A stretch of 64,000 nucleotides of DNA. Source: Prunella strophiata. Taxonomy: Eukaryota > Chordata > Aves > Passeriformes > Prunellidae. Position 1 is the stretch's first letter. Each line of letters opens with the position of its first letter. Positions 35,847 through 48,900 of this stretch are shown one piece after another. The stretch covers positions 53,197,551-53,261,550 of the forward strand of contig JAZBQD010000030.1 of the NCBI GenBank assembly GCA_036583965.1, read 5' to 3'. The notes beneath the pieces are model-generated. The model saw only the letters and a list, made by a program, of their open reading frames with translations. It was not told the origin of the DNA and did no database searches. The translations under genes were made by a program, and so were the position numbers.

Positions 35847-38800
35847 GGTTCAGTTTTATCATGTCTTTATGTGTAAGGAACTTTTAAGGATCCATTTGCA
35901 GCAGGACTCCTAGACAATTAATATAGCTACATATTTAGCACAGAAATTGCCCTTCTCCTATGAGAGCTTTTCTTGTAAATGTAAATGTAAAGGAGTATGA
36001 ATATTTAATGTCATAGTAGTTGTTGAAAGGAGTTTCCAGAAGATTCTTTCTGTAGTAGTTCTGGTTGCACCTTCAGAATCAGGTCCTTGAAGACAATAAT
36101 TATTTTTGCCTCTTGTAAATGTTAAACGTAATAATTCACTTATTTTAGATTATAACCTTGTTTAATACTCTTGAAAAAGATAAAGCTCAGAGAAAATAGT
36201 AACTCTCTGAAATAGTAAAAAACTTTAAGAAATGAGTAATTTTCCCCACGTTGTCAAGGATCACGCCATTTGCTAAAGCCATTGTTTCTCATGCTCTCTC
36301 TGTGGAGTTAGTGAGTTAGTATTGTAATTTTTAGTATTTAACTGGGTTACTGTAATTGTAGAATATGTCTAAAAATATTGATTTTTGTACACAAAAATTA
36401 CTTTCTGGAAGAATAAGAGCAAAGGCATCAAAACAGGGCTTAGCTAAATGTTGCTTGCCCTACTCAGAAACATGGTCTATTAAAATCACAGATGATTCCT
36501 GAAAGACCTTGAGGTCTGTTCTAAAAAACTTACCTTTTTGCTGCAGTTATTTCCTCTTTCAGAAACTTTGCCTAGCAGATTTCTCCTTATTTCCCTGCAC
36601 GTTCTCTTCAGGTTATGCCTTGGCAGACCTTGCTGCTGGCTATGCCCTCCAAGCAATTACTATCTTGATTTTAAATTCCAAATAAAGAAAAATAATAAGA
36701 GATAGGAAAGGAGGTTGTGGCCTCTATAGTGTTTCTCCAAGTATACTGAACTCTTCTTTCTCCCTTAAAGTGGTGATTTGGCACTTACAGAGCTGCTCCC
36801 ACCTTCAAAGCATGAACTTAGAGAGAAAACAGAAGATAGAATGTTGCAATTGCAAGAAATACGAAGATGAAGAGTGCAGAAAGATAGAGGCATCACTGTG
36901 AGAGTAAAAGGTGATCAGAAAAGCCTACACTTTGCTATTTTGCAGACACTTTAATTTTGCTATGTTTTTCTTCTCTTTGCTAAAATTAAAAAAAAAAATA
37001 TCAACCCAGCAAAGTTGGGTGTCTTGCACACAGCATCTCTATATGTATCAGGTAGTCTTCATATCACAGAAATAAAAACAATTACAATAAAGCTCTTCAT
37101 ATTCAAACTACATGCCAGGACTCCCTTAAAAGCCAGAATATAATTATAATTTTAGGATGTGATTAATCCCACTTAAAAATTAATATCTGCTGTTGACCAC
37201 ATGAATTGTGTCCTAAAAGTACCTGTTGCCATTTGCTGTCTGTAAGAGGAGCTAGGGAGAATAGTTCAGTCACAGATATCCCTGTGTTGCTGATTTCAGA
37301 AAATCTGGTTCCTACCAACACAGCATTTGAAGGGATAAACTCAAACTACCTTCCTGATCAAACTTACTTTAGATGGTTTTGGTGTTATTTTATACTTCCA
37401 GAACCAAGCAATTTTGTACTGCTGCTGTACTATTAATGATTGTTATCAACCAGACAATTACACAAGAGGCAGCTCTTTTAATGCTGGGTAAAGTGGCCTC
37501 TCTTAATTAGTTTCCTTATTATGCTGCAATATCTTGTGGGTTCCTTTGGGTTGAGAGTCATTAGATACTTACAAGCTATTATTGTTTTATTACAATTTTT
37601 TCCCCATAATTCTCAGTTTTTCCACAGGTTTCCTCATTTTAATATTTGTCTAGTCACTTCTGAGCAGCTGTTTTCAGTGCAACTTCCAACTTTGATTTTC
37701 CCAGTGTATTAGTATTCAGAACATGTTAATTAGTGATGCAGAAGATGGTTAGGACAGATATGTTCTCTCCCAGTGGAGTGCTAGATCTATTTCTCCACTT
37801 CTGCTGCTCATTAGCATAATTATTAAAAAAAAATTGTTGGGGTGAGGTCTCCTTCCCTCCACTGAGGCAGCTTCTGCTGCCCCCATTTTCATCACTGTTA
37901 AATGCCTGTACTGGAGGTGGGGGTGAACTGGAGCTGATGCCTCCAGGTAGAAAGTTTGAAGCCCCTCTGTCCTCCTGGTGAAAGATTCAGTTGTACAACA
38001 GCCCTTGTCACTTCTGCACCTTGGCTGAATGGGTGCACCCATTCAGTTCATCCCAAGGGATCTTTGTCCCACCTAAAAGGCCAGGACTGGGTAATTTTTC
38101 ACTGCCTTCTGTCCTCAGCCTCTGCTTCCTTTCTTCCTCTTCCACATTCCACTCATTTTCTGGATATCTGGGTCTCCTTTCCATTTGACTTTGCTATTAC
38201 TGTTTTCTTTGTCATTTAGGTAGGACTGCTGATGGCCACAAAGATGGGTGGGAAATGGGGTGTGACGGGTAATGGCTGTGTACCCCGAGGGCCTTAAGGT
38301 GTAAAAGTGATGCATCTGTACCCAAGCAAACAAACAGAGAGAGGAAAAACCAGTGAGATCTATCACAGACTAGGGAGGAGTGCATTGCACTCAACACACT
38401 TTTTGGAATATGAGCATTTGAAAGCCTTTGCTGAGGCACTAAGAAACATGATCAACAACAAGGAACGGGTCATTTCAGGCACTGGGAAAGCACTAAATAC
38501 GATTTTCCTCCTTTTCTTTAGTCCCCCTTTTCACAGCTGCAGTAGCAGCAAGTAGGTAGTCAAGGCTGCAGAGTTCATTGTTGGAGCAGGTGTGAACAGG
38601 CGTTCCTTCTGGAGAAATCCACTCTGCAGAGCCAGGCTGGCCCAGGGAGAGTCCAGTCTCCTGTGTGCAGAAGTGTTCCTCTGATACAAGATTGCTTCCA
38701 AGGCTGGGTGACATTTAAGCATCCCAGGCCTGACCATGTGTCCATGTGTCACTGTAGGAAAATACACCTGTTTGTCCACTATTAATGATAAGGTAATTTC

Positions 38801-40920
38801 TAATCATGGTTTGTGGACAGTTGTAAAAGTAATAGCATTCTGTCAGCAAATGCTATTTGAAAGAAACTAAATTGAATCATGGCCATGGCTGTGTTAAATT
38901 ATGTGCAAAAAAATATCAAAATATTAGTTAGATAAAAGTTATAACATTTTAGTATGACTTTATTACTGTTCTCATTTATTTCAGAGGCAGTTGAAACAAA
39001 ATAAAACAAAATATTTAAGAACAGTCAAAGTGAAGGTTGGTTGTTTTTTTTTTCATTTGAGATCTACAATGAAACCAAGTGCCGGTGCCTTGAACTTCCC
39101 CTCAGGATAAGAAATCTGAATTACACCAGCTTGAATTATCATACTAATATCCCTTCCTAATAAGGGAATAATAAGCTTGGCTTCCTCATCTATGTTGAAG
39201 AGCAAATGAGAGCCAGACTTCCTAGTACTGGATCTGCACACAGGGAAGGAAGAGGGCCATTTCTAATGAGGTACCATATACTCTCTCTCCTGCTCTGTGT
39301 TACACTTTTTTAGCCCAATATTGTGATTAAAATCCATTTTGCCTGTACTTTTAAATACAGCTCCACTCTAGGAATAGCAGGAAGAAGACTGTATTTGTCT
39401 AGGGCATGTTTTTCCTTGCCAAATATAAAAACTATCAAAACAAAATGTAGCAATTTGTCTTTCATTTAATGATGAACGTTTTGCTCTGATATTTGTTCAC
39501 TTTTCCAGAACTGTCTTAATTAAACTGCTGTAATCTATGTTTTCATACCAAACATGGTAATTTTTTTGTTCAAGAGACACAGAGCTGGAACTGTTCTGAT
39601 GCTTCTGAAGTGAGGGTGTATATGAAAATAATTTCATAATTTTTGGAGGCACATGAAAAGAGATAACTGTGTTTTATGTAGAATTAATTCCTTGGAAAAT
39701 GCTGCTGCTGAAAAAAATCACAATAGTCTATAAATCACAGTGACAGGTCTCTGTTTGACAGTTACTGGCTAGAAAACTTAAACTCAAATTGCAAAGTAAA
39801 GATGTGAAACGAAGTCCATCACAATGACAGGAAAATTTCCATTTCTTTTTTTAGTTTTATGAGGGTTGTCCAGATCAAACCTTACAAACCTTATCAAGGT
39901 GGGAATGATGGTAAAGATGCTCCTGGTTTTTTGCAATGATTCTTTAGTCCTCAACTCCAGCATCTGGATATCATCTACCCCCTTTCCACCATCTGAGTCA
40001 CTCATCTTTAATGTTGACACAGCTAATTAGTGAATCCTGCCTCATGCAAAGATAGCTGTGATGGATTTGTATGCCTGAAATGTGCAATTATTGTGTGATA
40101 CTGTGTTGATATTGATGTATCTGCAAGAATTTTTCTTGTAAATGTACATCCCCTTATCATCTGGGAAATACCATCCTCCACATTTCTGTCCTTAAGGTAA
40201 ACAGGTGAACCTTTTTTTGACAGAAACTGAAATAGCCTCTCCATGTAAAAAACTCGAAGCATTATTTATAATCACATATATATTTAGGAGAAAAGTTTTC
40301 ATTATTTTTCCATTTTTGTGGTCTAGGTTTATTGACTGGTTTGATGATATATGAACAGCTAGCTGTGTATCTACCCTGAGTAAAAATGGAGGAAGTTTGC
40401 AGAGACATACACTGCCCTTTGCGAGGCAGATGACATTTTGATTTTTAAAGTGTTCTTGAGCATGCAGTGCTTCCCCAGAGAAACTGTGGAGTATGAAGAG
40501 TCTCTATTCCCCACAGTCACAAAGTAGGGTGCAGCTCCCTCCTGATGGTCTCTGGGAAGTAATGCTGTGCTCCCTTTTCCCAAGGTCTGTCAAAACTGCA
40601 ACATCTCACAAGAATGAGGGCTTGTGGCTGTACCTTCTGTCCTCTCTGCTTGGGGAACCTGAATTTTTTTTAACTGCTCTCAGTATCCTTTGCAAGTCAT
40701 TGCTTTGGACTTCTTTCCTGCCTTCTTGGTAGATCCTTGAAGTGGTTGATTGCCCCTGAAGCTGGAGCAGAGGCCAGCACGGTTGTGAAAAGTGATGCAC
40801 AATCCCTCTCTGCTGGAGACCAGGCACACAAGCAGTCCATTTGTTTGAGGAAAAGCAAAATAACTCTTCCCTCTTCTCCCAAGGGATGTATGGGCTAAAT
40901 GTTTCCTTCATGCAGTGAAT
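35847..40920. other. unique stretch, no supported gene
   Basis: About 5 kb, AT-rich, with no recognised repeat. The block 38780-38970 is AT-rich and repeat-free (CTATTAATGATAAGGTAATT, ATTGAATCATGGCCATGG) and could be a conserved element. Around 37840-38300 the composition is less AT-rich and several short frames overlap on both strands without domains. Confidence 0.4.
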
Positions 40921-41205
40921 CAGAGAGTCCTATAATGAATTGGGTTGTAAGGAATCAAAGATAATCTAGTTTTGCCTCCCTCGTAATGGGCAAGGACATC
41001 TTCCACTAGACCAAGTTGCTCAAAGCCCCATCCCGTTCATCTGGCCTTGAACATTTGCAGGGTTGGGGAATCTACAGCTCCTCTGGACACCCTGTGCCAG
41101 TGTCTCACCACCCATACAGTAAAGCATTTTGTCCCAATATAAAATTTAAACCTATCCTGTTTCAGTTTAAGGTTTTGCATTAAGCCCCTTGTTTTGTTGG
41201 TGAAG
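40921..41205 (-). repeat. CR1 LINE fragment, antisense
   Basis: Decayed reversed CR1: TCCTATAATGAATTGGGTTG, GGACATCTTCCACTAGACCA, GTTGCTCAAAGCCCCATCCC, CACCCTGTGCCAGTGTCTCA. Fades after GTTTCAGTTTAAGGTTTTGC. Confidence 0.88.
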
Positions 41206-41787
41206 CTGCCACAGCCAAGCCCATCAGTACTGCTGCAGCCTGTAGGTCTGACCACTCTATTTCACCCATGTGTCAATATTGAAAGTAAAAGATTGGGTCT
41301 CAGTTCACAGAAGGAACCAGAGCAGGAAAACAGCTCTTTTGTACACATGGCACACACCAAGAAATTGTGAAGGTCTGTGTACACCTACAGCACAGCGCAG
41401 TGTTGCTCCTGCCCAAAAAATCAGATAACTGTTTTACTTCAGTGCTGCTCTATTAACCTGATCCCTGACCCACAGCAGAGCTAACCAGCTTGGATTTGGT
41501 GCCTTACACTGTCACAAAGCCAGTTCTAGCTAGTGGGTCCTTCTCCTGCATTCCCCTGTGTGCTGCAGATACACTCCAGCAGCAGTTCCCACTTCCACCC
41601 CCTCTGCTTCCACAGAGACAGTCCAGCCTCACCATCACCTGCATCTTGGCTAAGCAAGCTTGTACCAGTTTGCACTCACAACCCAAAGGAGTGCACATGT
41701 GAGAAAACTGACTTACCCAGAGTTAAAGGGTCAGTGACTGTCCTTATTTTCACACTCTCCACCTATCCATTACATTTCTTATTAGAG
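41206..41787. other. non-coding stretch
   Basis: No repeat or exon was recognised. The 146-codon plus-strand frame starting at 41533 begins here, but only its 3' half has exon-like borders. Confidence 0.4.
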
Positions 41788-41958
41788 TGGCTGCTGAGAC
41801 AACCAGAGATATATGAAGTCCCTTTAACCTCTTTAATCAGCTTCTGGTGCAGTATCAGTATGGTCCAGCAGATCTCTATGAGGCTTTTTATTTTCAGGCT
41901 CTTTTCATCTGCTTTCTGGGTGAGGGCTGAGAGAAGAATTTCTCATGTCTCCACAGAG
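41788..41958 (+). CDS. candidate internal exon, phase 0 to 0
   Basis: A pyrimidine-rich tract (CATTACATTTCTTATTAG) precedes a frame ending at ACAGAG followed by GTAAGC, a good donor. If the acceptor is the GAG at 41785-41787, the segment holds 57 whole codons, starting WLLRQPEIYEVPLTSLISFW and ending RAERRISHVSTE. It would then follow the candidate at 33174-33306 in phase. The preceding TAG is the better acceptor and would shift the phase, which weakens the link. The hydrophobic middle resembles a membrane or buried helix. The protein is unrecognised. Confidence 0.2.
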
Positions 41959-42853
41959 GTAAGCTGGAATTAGACTGTCAGTGATGGTCTTGCGTGTGCT
42001 CTGGCAATATAATTTAGGTGGTCATCAGTTTATAATGAAGTCTTAGATCCCTTCTGGCATTTTCATTTGTGATGGCTGAGTGCTTTACCTTCTTTTTTTG
42101 CTGCGTGATTTTCAGATAATTGTCCCAACTTACACATAATTATATTAGATCTGCTATTTAAATGCCATATAGTGCTTGGAGATTTTTTGGTTTTTTTTTT
42201 TTTTCTTTAAGCCTGCTGCTGTTATCAAACTTAAAAGAACATGGAGATGTGAGATTTTCACAGCAAAAGTGGACTTCCAATCTAAGTTGCCTTTTTATAC
42301 TTTACTCACTCTGTTACCCAAAAAAAACCCACCAAGTGCACAATTATGTACCACTCATAGCCCTGAAATCCTGCTGCAGCCAGACAAAGTTTAGCAGGAG
42401 AGACTGAAACACTTGGGTAAACACTTGACCTCTCTTTTCTTAGCTCTTATTACTTATATTCAGGTAACCACACTTCAAGCTGAAGAGATGAGTGTCAGTG
42501 TAGTAACTTTAATGAAAGGAACCACTTTGGGGCTCAAAAGATGTTACCTTCTCTTTTGAAAACACTTCATCTCACAAATAGTTTTGGATTGTGCTCTGCT
42601 CATGGATCTTTGTGGCACAAAGACAATGCATTTAAGCCACTGGAACAATGCTTATCTTCTCTTGAATTTGCAGGTGCTTCTGACTTGTCTGGTGCTCAAC
42701 TCTTCAAGCATTACACTATTAATTTGCAGAAACAGTTTTTCCCCTGAGCAGAGGTTGTTGCTTGTTTTTTGTTAATTATTTCTGTCAATTCCTATGTTTT
42801 AAAATTATATTATGATTTATGTGCTTCTGAGTATCTATAATTTCCTTAAACAG
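41959..42853. other. unique AT-rich stretch
   Basis: A T tract lies at about 42190-42204. Nothing else was recognised. Confidence 0.45.
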
Positions 42854-42957
42854 ATAATATTCTCCAAGTGCAGTTTCACTCTTTGGATTTCCCTGTGTGC
42901 CTTTCCATGGACACCAAAATAATCCAGAAAACCAGCAGGCCTAGCAGGGTCTTCTGG
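42854..42957 (+). CDS. candidate internal exon, unknown protein
   Basis: Acceptor TTTCCTTAAACAG, donor TTCTGG followed by GTGAGA. Two bases complete a split codon, then 34 codons begin NILQVQFHSLDFPVCLSMDT and end RPSRVFW at a codon boundary. It needs a preceding exon ending in phase 1, so it does not follow 41788-41958 directly. It may be a chance frame. Confidence 0.15.
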
Positions 42958-45900
42958 GTGAGAGTTTTTTTAGTTTTAACATCCAGCACTCTGAATTGCT
43001 TAACAAGGACTGAGGTCCCAGACTATGTGGGATTAGGTAAATGCTATTTTAAAACACCCACACTGAGCTATGGGTGAAATATGTAAGTACTTCATAATTT
43101 ATCTGTTGGAGGAAGCAGGATGAGAAGTGATGGTTCTTCTCTAGGTTTAGAATGATTGCAGCAGAATTGGGCATGCACTAAATGCATAATTTTAGATAGG
43201 GCTGATGAATGTGTCAACAAAAGTGTCTGATGTGTCTCTTGCTTGGGCCCCATTTTCAGTTGTTTCTTTTGTTGCCAGAATTTCACCATCTGAAGTGAAG
43301 CTCTGCCTGTCATGTCTACTCAGGTGAAATAACAAAGAAGTTTTGTTTCTCCTTCTGATTGGCATACAATTTGTGTTGAGAATATGACATTTATTCTTCT
43401 GGTGAAGTCTTCAAGTCTTACCACTTACATTTTGTAGAAAAACAAGCTTGTATGTGCTCAAGAGGCACTTGCTACACTGATTTTTCCTTGCTGTTTTCAA
43501 GTGTAGATGCTTAGACTCTCTAAGGCAATCTCTGTGCCATCAGTGCTTTTAAAGGACTATAAATATTGCACAAAGTGATCAAGGACCTCTAGCACAGTGT
43601 AGATGGGACCAGAGCTTTAGTCTGGAATGCTCTTTCTGAACTGAGGAAATGCTGGCCTAATCTTCATACCCTATTCCTCATGCAAAACTAAGTGATGGGG
43701 CAGCCATGTGGTCTTACTTCCAAGGCTTCAAAGAGCTCAGTTCCTATTGCAAATCTATGAGTTGTTCTAATGAATATGGTCCTTTGCAGTATCTTTGATG
43801 TCCTACTGATGATCAGAGTATCAGGGTGGAATAAACTGTAAGGCATATGGCCAATTTCTTTTTTCCTATGAAAAAATGGCAAGGGGAAAGGATCTGTGGG
43901 AGGAGCTGTACTGCCAAAATTCTTCAAAAGTCAATGCAAGAGGCTATAAGATTGCTCTCCCACTGCAGCAGTGTTAGACTATATGAATAGCACTGTCATC
44001 TACCCTAACAAAAAGAAAAGAAATCTCAATATATCTATAAAATTTCCTTCAAATATTATGAAACTTAATTTGAAATCCTCTACTTCCACAAAACTCTCAA
44101 AATTTGAATGACTGATTTCCACTCCCCCTTCTGCCTATCTATAACTGATGCTTTCACTGTGACCACCACTACATTTTCTTCAGTAGAATTAATGACATTT
44201 TATGTGTTTGCAGCCAGATGAATCTCCATGGTACAAGGGAACAGTTTGTTTCAAAGTCTCATATAAGTGTGCTACAGAAATTGCTCATGGAATGCAAGGA
44301 GAACTTCACATGAGATAGAGAAGGAAGTTCTCAGTGTTCAGTAGCTTAGGGGATAATGCAGTCTCTCCAAATTAGACTGTTTGTTTGAAATTGAAATAGC
44401 TTTCATGTGGGACAGGAGAGAATTAGCCATCTTCCTTCAAAGTAATTGATCACTGGCCACTTGCTGTTCCAGCTGTCACAAACTGTCCCCTTTTTTGGCT
44501 TAAAAACAAAACTTATCTGGTTTTGGACTGTTGGAGCTTAAAAAGTAATGATCCAGATGAATAACCTCTTGGTTTTTCACTGCCATGGAAACAGCATTAG
44601 TCATTCACTGGTGCCAGATATCACAGTTAGCCACATAATTTTGGCATGCTAGTCCCTGAAGAGGACTTCAGGGCTCCTTCCGTGGATCATTAGGGCTGTA
44701 GCACACAGTGACAATCTACCTAAAACAATTTTCTGCCATGCTTAGCTCATATTTGGGTAAAACTGGATCTCAGAGAAATGTGAAGCTCGCAGAAGTTTCA
44801 GTGCCAGCATTACAGGACTGTCAATGAAGGAGATGGAGAATCCCCCCTCTTTGCAGATCTTGCTGTGACCAGCCTAAGGCATCCTTCTTATAGGTGCTGC
44901 TAATACTTTCCACTGTCTGGGTTTGTCTGCTGAGTCTATAAATATTCAAAGTGGCAACATAATGCTTGAATGCTAAATAGTCCTGTTTTAGTGAGACAAA
45001 ACTAGCTATTTTCTGTGGTGTTGTCAGAGAGAAGCAATGCATAAAGCAGGTGAAAATGAGAAAGACTCAATGAGAGCATGTAAGAATCAGCTGCTAGTTC
45101 ATGAAGCACACAGCAAGTATCCTTTGTTTCCCTTCTCCACAAATCACCTTGATAATCTAGTATTAAGACAAATGAGTTAATCTGATAATTAGAGAAGGTT
45201 TAAATAATTAAATGTAGTTTGGAAGTAATAAAAAATAGCAGTTATGCTGTGCTCCAGAGTTGGAGCTGTACATGCCACAACTCACAGGGAAGGGGAAGAA
45301 GTGAATCCACTCCTTATTTGCAGTTGCTCAGGCACAGCAAATGATCTTTCAATAACTCCAAGCTGGCAAAGTTCCTTCAACTAGTGGACTATTTATGGTG
45401 CTGCTGTGAGCATGTTCTGACACTCTCCTTGCTCTCTGACACAGATTATTTTTAAACAGATGACAAAACAAAAAGGCAAACCAAAAGGATGCAGAATGAA
45501 AATCACACACAGTGGAAAGAAGAAATAAAGTTCAGTTTCCAGGTGCTCTTCCATATGTAGGTGAAGCTGATGGCTGTGAATATATATGCAAGGAGAAGGG
45601 CTCCAGGAAAGTATAGTCTAGCAGCCCTGAGTATTCTATAAATCATTACTTCAGTTCCTCTACACTTTGTCTGCATTATCCCTTGTTTGAGGGAAAACTA
45701 TTTTTAAGGCTGTCAAAGGAGAAGTGTGATGACAATAGACTATTCCTTCATTGTTTTCTCACTATGTAGTTCTAGTTTCTGCCACAGCTGTTTTTGCTCA
45801 TGCTTTTTCAGATTATTTTTCTTGTTTGTTAGATGTGATTTCACCACATTTCTTTGTGCTGTGTTTGGGACAATTTGTCTTAAACCTGAGCTTCCCTCAG

Positions 45901-48900
45901 AGCAGCGGGAGCAGCTGCAGCAGAGCTCAGCAGCAGCTGGCTGCTCGAACATTCCCCCATCTTCCCAGCAAGATTTGGAAGGTACAGAGGTGCTGTTATC
46001 AGTATCCCACCTAGCAAACAAGAAGGCCAGTTGGGTTACATCTGCAGGGCAGTTGTTGGAGGCTCATTTAGATACACTCTGAGGGTAAATTCCTCAGCCT
46101 ACAGGGGTCCTTGCAGCCAAATTCTTTGATGCTAGTGAAAGTCACTGACATTGCTGGCAGTAGCACAGGTTGCCTTTTGCAAGGCTGAATCCTTACTTCT
46201 TCATTATTGAAGACACTACTAGCAGTGGGAAGGGGTATTTTATCAAGTCCAAGTTCTTCCCCTTCAGTCCACACACGTTTGGCAAGCTCTGTGCTTCAAC
46301 AAAGAGAGAAATCAACTCTGGTACTCAGAAAGATGTTAAAATAAAAATCAACACCATGCAATTATTGGCAGCTCCAGCCCAATAGCCAGAATCCTGCACT
46401 CATCAAAAGCAGTGTCATGGGGCCCAATATTGGAACATTAGTGCAAGCTGAATATTGTTCCTTTGAACTTAGGTTGTTTTCAGTTTGCTCTGTTATTATT
46501 TCCTGTATTTTTTGTTTTACTAAGGCAACAACAGGAAGATACAAAACAGTTTGCCTTGTTTTTCATAAGCAGCACAGCTTACCAGTTCTGACAGTGGTAT
46601 TGCAGGCAGCAGGAATATCCTTCTTCTCTTGCTGCAGCCATACTGTAACAACTGGTCTATCTCTGTCTTAGCTTTCATTAGGTTTTGTGCCCCTGCTTTG
46701 ACCAAAACCCCACTGTTCTATAACTTCCTTTTCCAAAGGCAAGAGACCTTTCTATTTCCACGTTGAATTATTAAATGTGTGCACATTCAGTCATTTCAAT
46801 TTATTGTTTGACCTTCTTTATATTTTATATATATAACCAATGATTTTATATTTATGTATTTTTTATTATTTTTTTTTAAACACAGATCTTTCCTCCATCT
46901 TGTCTGGGTTTAATATACTTCTTATTCTTCTCTCTGAAAGGATACACAAATCAAATTGTTTTTCTTTTTTCCCTCACAACAAACTACCTATTCCCCTGGC
47001 CCTCTTGACAGTGTTGCTGTCCATCTCTTTAAGTTTCAACTCAAATCCTCAAATAATTATCAGAATTTTACCCATTTCTCCAGTTTTTGTACCATAGCCC
47101 CTAGCATCTTTTTATGTCCTTCTCCACTAAGAAGCAGTTAAATCTAAGTGAAGAGCAGAAATATTTGCAGTTAGTCACTATATCAGTCTTTTCAGCATCA
47201 GATGGCTGAATTAGTTTCCTTCATTTCCAGTAATGCTCTGTCTTCAGTGAAGAACTTGCAGACCTACTTTCACATGTTCTTCCACTTAATATAAACTCAT
47301 GTTCTTTGGGATTTTATTTTTGATGATCAAATTTTCTAAAATGGTCTTAGCAATTACAAGACTAATAAGAATAACCCACAGTCTCTTGGTTCTGTCGGCT
47401 ATTTGGTGGAGAAATGTGCCACCCATCCCATCTAGAAGTAATTTACCCTTCTATTGCCCATCACACTTATTCTACATCCTTTTTGAGGATACAAAAGTAT
47501 CCAGTAAAGATATGATTATTAGTAAAACTCTCCTCCTAATAGCATTGCCTGAGTATCTATAACAACCAGACCTCAAAATGAAATTATATAGTGGTTCCTC
47601 AGCCCAGTAAAACCTCTTTCATTTTTTTTGCCAGTGAGATTGAGACAGATACTGTTGTGCCCATGCCATTGTTTCTACCTTTACACTTTTATGCTCAGTT
47701 CCTTTGTTGATGCACCCCACTGCCTTTAGCTTCATCTCTGTCTTTCTGCACACTGCTTTTTCGTGATACATCTGCTCTAAATGTGGCTGCTATTTTACCA
47801 CACGCTGTTATTGCTTCTAGTGGCTGATTTCACATTCTGTTCCAATAGTTTGACCTTGCCCGGTCTGTTTGCCAGGCCTCCTGCGTAAGAGCATGATGGG
47901 GAAACAGTTTTTACCAGCCACGCTCAGCAATCCATCGGGGAGAAAAACAGCCCCTTATAGAAGCACTATCAGCTGCTTGGCTGTTGTTTCTGTCAGTGTG
48001 AGTTTCCTTCCTCATGCTCCATCAGCTGCTGCCAAGTTTTTCGTTACCTCATTTGTTACTCCTGAGAACCAAAATCACTTCCAGTTTCCCCCTTAATTTA
48101 TTTCTGTTCTATCTCATTTCTATGAGGCGTGCCAACCCTGTTTTGTAGGAATTCAGAATAAAAATATCTATTATTCAGATTTTTCATCATGACTGGAAAT
48201 ATTCTTAGTGTCATTCACCTATGCTAGCTTCAAGTGTTTCAAGTTTAGTGTTTGGAGTTTGAACCAGTCCCATAGACATCCCTTATCTCTGATGCAGAGT
48301 GGGCACAGCTGGATGTGGATGGCATGGAGGTTTTTTATCCTTCCTCACTACTCTGATGCCCTCTTTATCATGAGAGATTCTGCAGTTAAACCTGCATCTC
48401 TGTATAGGACGTCTATCCTTCCCTTGCCATGAGAGGAGTGGATGGACTTATTTCTTCAGATTGTTGACCTGATTCAAGCTTTTTGGCATTTATGGTTATA
48501 TTCTCATTCCCTTTACTTATGTAAACCTGTCATTAAATTGCTAAAGGACTAAAGAAAGCTTTATTTATAGCTCTTGCTTCATCATTAAGTTGGGAGATGT
48601 TCATGCCTCTTAGAGCCTGTCACTCTATATTTCAACAATAACAGTATGTTAGATGGTAATGAGGTGCTACCCGGAGTTGTGAAGGGGAAAACATAGCACA
48701 GATACATGACTGAGCTCTGTGACAGTACATAAACTGCATCCTAGACATCCCATTATTGCATGCACCTCTAAAATGTTGCCATACATGCAGTTATCTTGAG
48801 TTTTCCTAAGCACCTAGACTTGAATCTCAGTTTATAACATGTGTTAGTTGATGTGACACAAGCTTGTTCCAGCAGACCAGGAGCAGCCTGGTGCCTTGCT

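Noticed and set aside
36536..36650. Minus-strand donor (CAAAAAG before GTAAGT) after a 39-codon open frame
   Set aside because: No convincing acceptor upstream and very basic, low-complexity translation.
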